From: an uncultured Clostridia bacterium
GTDB lineage: Bacteria > Bacillota > Clostridia > Lachnospirales > Bianqueaceae
Assembly (NCBI GenBank): GCA_944376225.1
Contig: CALWBZ010000131.1
Coordinates: 1-44,171 of the forward strand
DNA length: 44,171 nt
Reading direction: 5' to 3'
Shown: positions 40,302-44,171 of the stretch, piece after piece
How positions within the stretch are numbered: the first letter of the stretch is position 1
Layout: each line of letters begins with the position of its first letter
Translations under genes and position numbers: made by a program
The notes under the pieces: model-generated
Databases searched by the model: none
Told to the model about the DNA's origin: nothing
The model's input: the letters and a program-made list of their open reading frames with translations, nothing else

Positions 40302-40411
40302 GGCGCAGCAAGGCAGTTCTCTGTTAGAACAGAGACTGAGCTGCGCCCCGAGATTGCCGCCAAAGAGCGTCAATTTCCCCAGGCTGCTAGGCGCAGCTTA
40401 TTAAAAGGAGG
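40302..40411 (+). promoter_or_regulatory. Structured leader of pyrE
   Basis: The leader can form a hairpin with 10 pairs and one bulge (40314-40324 with 40329-40338, loop TAGA). Next, TGAGCTGCGCC (40337-40347) can pair with GGCGCAGCTTA (40390-40400), which ends 2 bases before the AAAAGGAGG ribosome site. The two helices share 40337-40338, so they compete slightly at the base. A further GGCGCAGC copy lies at 40302-40309 around the expected start point. There is no T-run, so this is not a simple terminator, and no PyrR-site consensus was recognised. Confidence 0.5.
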
Positions 40412-40418
40412 CATTCCG

Positions 40419-41069
40419 ATGGATTATAAAAAAGAATTTATCAAATTCATGTGCGAGTCCGGGGTTTTGACTTTTGGCGAGTTTACGCTTAAGAGCGGAC
40501 GCAAGGCGCCCTATTTCGTCAATACCGGCAATTATCGGACAGGAAAGCAGATTGCGAAGCTGGGCGAATTCTATGCCGCCTGCATCGAGCAGCACAACCT
40601 GAACCCGCAGGTGCTCTTTGGTCCCGCCTACAAGGGGATCCCGCTGTGTATCGCCGCGGCGTCGTCTTTGGCCACCGTATACGGACGGGATGTGGAGTAT
40701 TGCTTCAACCGCAAAGAGGCCAAGGATCACGGCGAGGGCGGCCTGCTGGTGGGCCATAAGCTCGCGGACGGCGACCGAGTCGTGATCACGGAGGATGTCA
40801 TTACTTCCGGCGCGGCCGTGCGGGAGACGATGCCCATCATCAAGGCGGCGGCCAACGTGGAGCTTTGCGGCATGGTGATCTCCGTGGACCGGATGGAGCG
40901 GGGCAAGAGCGAGCTTTCCGCGGTGCAGGAGGTAGACCGGGATTTTGGCCTAAAGGTGTATCCGATCGTAACGATCCAGGATATTATTGAGTGCCTGCGG
41001 GACGGCGAAGTGCCGGGCGGGGAGTATTTGGATAAAATGATTCAATATCGAAAGGAATACGGTGTATAA
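40419..41069 (+). CDS. pyrE: Orotate phosphoribosyltransferase
   Basis: A 216-residue protein. FTLKSGRKAPYFVNTGNYRTG, LFGPAYKGIPL, YCFNRKEAKDHGEGG and the PRPP-binding motif VVITEDVITSGAAVRE (about 121-136) identify PyrE. It makes OMP from orotate and PRPP in pyrimidine synthesis. No other pyr gene is adjacent. It has its own promoter and an unusual leader, and a terminator follows. Confidence 0.96.
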   Translation: MDYKKEFIKFMCESGVLTFGEFTLKSGRKAPYFVNTGNYRTGKQIAKLGEFYAACIEQHNLNPQVLFGPAYKGIPLCIAAASSLATVYGRDVEYCFNRKEAKDHGEGGLLVGHKLADGDRVVITEDVITSGAAVRETMPIIKAAANVELCGMVISVDRMERGKSELSAVQEVDRDFGLKVYPIVTIQDIIECLRDGEVPGGEYLDKMIQYRKEYGV

Positions 41070-41109
41070 TCTATCCTGCATAGATTGACCGAAAAAAAAG
41101 GTTCTGGTG

Positions 41110-41148
41110 AAAAGGGATGGGATCCGGAGAGGGTCCCATCCCTTTTCT
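41110..41148 (+). terminator. Terminator of pyrE
   Basis: AAAGGGATGGGA (41111-41122) pairs with TCCCATCCCTTT around a partly paired loop and ends in TTTTCTTG. Confidence 0.85.
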
Positions 41149-41198
41149 TGTGCAGAATGAATGAACATATCAAACGGGGCATAACGGCCATGTATTTT

Positions 41199-41241
41199 TT
41201 GATATATTCAAAAGAGAGCTGTATTGTTAAAATAATAACGA
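41199..41241 (+). promoter_or_regulatory. adhE promoter with Rex-like operator
   Basis: TTGATA (41199-41204), 17 bp, TATTGT (41222-41227). TTGTTAAAATAATAACGA (41224-41241) matches the clostridial Rex site pattern (TTGTTAA-N4-TTAACAA) with few differences and overlaps the -10. Rex represses fermentative dehydrogenases when NADH/NAD is low. Confidence 0.62.
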
Positions 41242-41290
41242 ATCGGAAAGCCGATTCGAATAGAGCAAGAAAAGGATGGAGATTCAACCG

Positions 41291-43894
41291 ATGGCTAAAC
41301 AAGAAGAGAGGACGGAGACGGTGGACGTATCGAAGATGATCGACCAGTTGGTCGCGAACGCGCAGAAGGCGCTGGAAGAGTATATGTCCATGTCACAGGA
41401 ACAGGTGGATGAGATTGTGCATGCCATGGCACTGGCGGGCCTGGATCAACATATGTATCTGGCGCAGCTGGCGTATGATGAGACCAAACGCGGAGTCATG
41501 GAAGACAAGGTGATCAAAAACCTGTTTGCCACAGAATATATTTGGCATAATATCAAGAAGCAGAAGACGGTAGGCGTTATCGACGAGAACGACATGGAAG
41601 GATATGTGGAGATCGCGGAGCCTGTGGGTGTCGTAGCGGGTGTCACGCCCGTGACCAATCCCACATCCACCACGATGTTCAAGTCTTTGATCTGTGCGAA
41701 GACGCGTAACCCGATCATTTTCGCCTTTCATCCCGGAGCGCAGAAGTGTTCTTCGGAGGCGGCCAGAATCCTGCGGGAAGCGGCGATTAAGCACGGCGCG
41801 CCCCAGTATTGTATCCAATGGGTGGAAATTCCTTCTCTGGACGCGACGACAACCCTGATGAATCACCCCGGCGTATCCCTGATCCTTGCCACAGGCGGTT
41901 CGGGCATGGTGAAATCTGCCTACAGCGCCGGTAAGCCGGCTCTGGGCGTAGGCCCCGGCAACGTACCCTGCTACATCAACAAGAACGTGGATGTGCGTCG
42001 GGCCTGCACGGACCTGATGATTTCCAAGACTTTTGACAACGGCATGATCTGCGCTTCAGAACAGGCTGTTATTGTAGATAAAGCGATCCAGAAGGAATTC
42101 GAGTCCTTCATGAAGGAAAATAACTGCTATTTCCTGAACGAGGAAGAAGTGGAGAAAGTCACGAAGTACGTGATCAACCTGGATAAAATGGCGGTGAATC
42201 CTGTGATTGTAGGACAGCCTGCGGAAAAGATCGCTGCCGGCGCGGGAGTTACCGTTCCCGAAAAGACCAAGATTCTTCTGGCGCCGCTGCCTTATCCTTC
42301 CAGGGAGTATCCCCTTTCTTTGGAAAAGCTGTCGCCGGTATTGGCATACTTCGTCTGTGAAGATGAGAAGCAGGGATTCCAGTATGCCAAGACGATGCTG
42401 GAATTGGGCGGACTGGGCCATTCGGCCGTGATTCATTCCAATGACAACGACCTGTGCGTGCGTTACGGAGAAGAGATGAAGGTAGGACGTATCATCGTGA
42501 ATTCTCCTTCTTCCCAGGGCGCGATCGGTGATATCTATAACACCAATACCCCGTCTCTGACGCTGGGATGCGGTTCTTTCGGACACAATTCCACCACATC
42601 CAACGTGTCGTCTGTCAATCTGATCAATAAAAAACGAGTCGCGAAGCGGAGGGTCAATATGCAGTGGTTTAAGATTCCGCCGAAAATCTATTTTGAGAAG
42701 GACGCGGTACAATATCTGGAGGTTATGCCGGACATTAGCAGAGCCTTTATCGTATCGGATCCCATGATGGTACAGCTGGGGTATGTGGATAAGCTGCTGT
42801 TCTATTTAAGAAAAAGAGCGAGCTATTGCCACTGTGAGATCTTCTCCGAAGTAGAACCCGATCCTTCTGTGGAGACGATTCAGCGGGGCGTACAGTCCAT
42901 GCGCAATTTCCAACCGGATGTGATCATCGCCTTAGGCGGCGGATCCGCCATCGACGCGGCCAAGGGAATGTGGCTCTTCTATGAGCATCCCGATACCAGC
43001 TTCGACGGCCTTCGGTTAAAGTTCATGGATATCCGTAAGAGGGCCTTCCATTTCCCCAATCTCGGAAAGAAGACCAAGATGGTGGCGATTCCTACGACCA
43101 GCGGTACGGGTTCCGAAGTGACCTCTTTCTCCGTCATCACGGACAAGAAGAACGGCAACATCAAATATCCTTTGGCGGACTATGAGCTGACGCCGGATGT
43201 GGCGATCATCGATCCTCAGTTTGTCATGACCATGCCCAAGAGCATCACGGCGGATACGGGTATGGATGTCCTGACCCACGCTATCGAGGCATACGTCTCT
43301 GTGATGGCATCAGACTATACGGACGGACTGGCGATTCATGCCATCGAGCTCGTCTTTAAGTATCTGCGCAGAAGCTACAGCAATCCCCAGGATGAAGAAG
43401 CAAGGGAGAAGATGCATAACGCCTCCTGTATCGCGGGAATGGCCTTCAGCAACGCCTTCTTGGGAATCAATCATTCCATGGCCCATAAGCTGGGCGGTGA
43501 GTATCATATTCCTCACGGTCGCGCCAATTCCGTACTGCTGCCGTATGTGATCGAATATAACGCGCAGAAGCCCACGAAGTTTACGATCTTCCCCAAATAC
43601 AGCGAGTTCATCGCCACGGAGCGCTACGCGCAGATCGCCCGTTATCTGAATCTGGGCGGAAATACCATAGAAGAACAGGTACAGAACCTGATTCAGGCCA
43701 TTCGCGATTTGAGTAAGAGTCTGAATGAGCCTCAGACGATCAAGGAGTGCGGCGTGGACGAAAAGACCTTCATGGACGGCCTGCATAGTCTCGCGACACG
43801 CGCCTTTGAAGATCAGTGTACCACCGCCAATCCCAGATATCCTCTGATCGAAGAGATCGAAGAGATATACAGAAAGGCCTATTACGGCGAATAA
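41291..43894 (+). CDS. adhE: Bifunctional acetaldehyde-CoA/alcohol dehydrogenase
   Basis: The ATG at 41291 (MAKQEERTET) is preferred because GGAG lies 9 bp upstream; an in-frame ATG at 41276 has its ribosome site too close. The 867-residue protein has an N-terminal CoA-acylating aldehyde dehydrogenase domain (about 15-440; catalytic Cys near 253 in NGMICASEQAV). The C-terminal iron alcohol dehydrogenase domain (about 455-865) has GGGSAIDAAKGMW, PTTSGTGSEVTSF, DVLTHAIEAYVS, GINHSMAHKLGG and IPHGRANS, where the iron-binding D and three H lie. It reduces acetyl-CoA to ethanol with NADH and probably forms spirosomes. Confidence 0.97.
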   Translation: MAKQEERTETVDVSKMIDQLVANAQKALEEYMSMSQEQVDEIVHAMALAGLDQHMYLAQLAYDETKRGVMEDKVIKNLFATEYIWHNIKKQKTVGVIDENDMEGYVEIAEPVGVVAGVTPVTNPTSTTMFKSLICAKTRNPIIFAFHPGAQKCSSEAARILREAAIKHGAPQYCIQWVEIPSLDATTTLMNHPGVSLILATGGSGMVKSAYSAGKPALGVGPGNVPCYINKNVDVRRACTDLMISKTFDNGMICASEQAVIVDKAIQKEFESFMKENNCYFLNEEEVEKVTKYVINLDKMAVNPVIVGQPAEKIAAGAGVTVPEKTKILLAPLPYPSREYPLSLEKLSPVLAYFVCEDEKQGFQYAKTMLELGGLGHSAVIHSNDNDLCVRYGEEMKVGRIIVNSPSSQGAIGDIYNTNTPSLTLGCGSFGHNSTTSNVSSVNLINKKRVAKRRVNMQWFKIPPKIYFEKDAVQYLEVMPDISRAFIVSDPMMVQLGYVDKLLFYLRKRASYCHCEIFSEVEPDPSVETIQRGVQSMRNFQPDVIIALGGGSAIDAAKGMWLFYEHPDTSFDGLRLKFMDIRKRAFHFPNLGKKTKMVAIPTTSGTGSEVTSFSVITDKKNGNIKYPLADYELTPDVAIIDPQFVMTMPKSITADTGMDVLTHAIEAYVSVMASDYTDGLAIHAIELVFKYLRRSYSNPQDEEAREKMHNASCIAGMAFSNAFLGINHSMAHKLGGEYHIPHGRANSVLLPYVIEYNAQKPTKFTIFPKYSEFIATERYAQIARYLNLGGNTIEEQVQNLIQAIRDLSKSLNEPQTIKECGVDEKTFMDGLHSLATRAFEDQCTTANPRYPLIEEIEEIYRKAYYGE

Positions 43895-43910
43895 AAGAAG
43901 CGGTAAGACC

Positions 43911-43979
43911 AGGGCTCCTGTTTTCCGAATGAGAATGGGAGCCCCGGGTATCCCTTTTCGGGTATGCAAAAGTTTTTTC
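43911..43979 (+). terminator. Probable terminator after adhE
   Basis: GGGCTCC (43913-43919) pairs with GGGAGCCC (43937-43944), with further G-U-rich pairing towards the loop. The T-tracts TTTTC and, further on, TTTTTTC are offset from the stem, so the exact end is uncertain. Confidence 0.5.
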
Positions 43980-43987
43980 AAAAAAGT

Positions 43988-44016
43988 GTTGACTTTGGCG
44001 TCAGGTTATGGTATGA
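43988..44016 (+). promoter_or_regulatory. Promoter of the tRNA-Leu cluster
   Basis: TTGACT (43988-43993), 17 bp, extended -10 TGGTATGAT (44008-44016), about 35 bp before the tRNA. Confidence 0.75.
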
Positions 44017-44050
44017 TTATACCCGTCGCTGAGGTAAGCGGACAACTCCC

Positions 44051-44131
44051 GCGGATGTGGCGGAATTGGCAGACGCACTAGATTTAGGTTCTAGCGCCTA
44101 CGGCGTGGGGGTTCGAGTCCCTTCATCCGCA
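44051..44131 (+). tRNA. tRNA-Leu (anticodon UAG)
   Basis: Acceptor GCGGATG/CATCCGC with discriminator A. The D-arm has TGGCGGAATTGGCAGACGC, the anticodon arm CTAGA-TTTAGGT-TCTAG gives TAG, a class II variable arm follows, and the T-arm carries GGTTCGAGTCC. CCA is not encoded. It decodes CUN, mainly CUA. Confidence 0.95.
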
Positions 44132-44146
44132 TACTTTGGTCCTTCT

Positions 44147-44171
44147 GCCGGAGTGGCGAAACTGGCAGACG
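44147..44171 (+). tRNA. 5' end of a further tRNA, probably Leu, cut by the window edge
   Basis: GCCGGAG followed by TGGCGAAACTGGCAGACG repeats the acceptor and D-arm pattern of the upstream tRNA-Leu. The anticodon lies beyond the window, so identity is inferred from the D-arm only. Confidence 0.75.

Noticed and set aside
40302..40347. Single long hairpin including GGCGCAGC at 40302-40309 as an RNA structure
   Set aside because: The -10 box at 40295-40300 places the transcription start near 40307, so most of the first arm would not be transcribed; I kept only the downstream helices as RNA structure.
1..44171. CRISPR array
   Set aside because: No series of short regularly spaced repeats and no cas genes were seen; the only multi-copy repeats are those of the hsdS cassettes.

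Overview
The window looks like a chromosomal segment of a fermentative Gram-positive Clostridia member, plausibly Lachnospiraceae. The evidence is bifunctional AdhE under a Rex-like site, RecU, the plsX-acpP-rnc-smc-ftsY order, the ACT/PFL (UPF0210) pair, strong AGGAGG ribosome sites and GTG/TTG starts. The core genes are visibly GC-rich. Two stretches (about 9.7-11.2 kb and 25.7-38.2 kb) are clearly more AT-rich and carry defence and toxin-antitoxin genes, which suggests acquisition. The taxon is an inference from gene content.

Left part (1-9.6 kb): the end of a DUF5605-type glycoside hydrolase, a NUDIX hydrolase overlapping an AraC regulator, a Gfo/Idh/MocA oxidoreductase, and a convergent aldo/keto reductase with two Fe-S motifs. 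Next come a response regulator and a short-loop histidine kinase, then an ABC ATPase and a large FtsX-type permease. The ABC promoter carries three GTCA motifs spaced exactly 11 bp apart, which fits activation by the neighbouring OmpR-type regulator.

Middle part (9.7-25.6 kb): an AbiEi/AbiEii toxin-antitoxin pair whose -10 box lies inside a palindrome, an S1-domain protein and tRNA-Leu(CAA) on the minus strand, then polA-coaE, an orphan peptide-binding lipoprotein and ACT-PFL. The tightly overlapping chain recU-plsX-acpP-rnc-smc-ftsY follows.

Accessory island (about 25.7-38.2 kb): a complete type I restriction-modification locus (hsdR, hsdM, hsdS) followed by an invertible specificity-gene system. 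One expressed hsdS is followed by two silent, promoterless hsdS cassettes in the opposite orientation and one half-cassette. These are bounded by a 60-bp 5' repeat (58/60 identical between the expressed and silent copies), a shared central repeat and near-palindromic 3' ends. A tyrosine recombinase gene sits immediately outside. If all repeats recombine, 3 first-half and 4 second-half target-recognition domains could be combined. This is the most striking system in the window. A DUF4143 AAA ATPase and a Phd/VapC-type toxin-antitoxin pair complete the island.

Right part (38.2-44.2 kb): a RAYT-like protein that has lost both HUH histidines, a small DUF2892-like membrane protein, a protein joining a DUF1492-like region to a ParB-like helix-turn-helix, pyrE with a structured leader, adhE with a Rex-like operator, tRNA-Leu(UAG), and the start of a further tRNA cut by the window edge. 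The pyrE promoter and the response-regulator promoter at 4.4 kb share an unusually long near-identical sequence.
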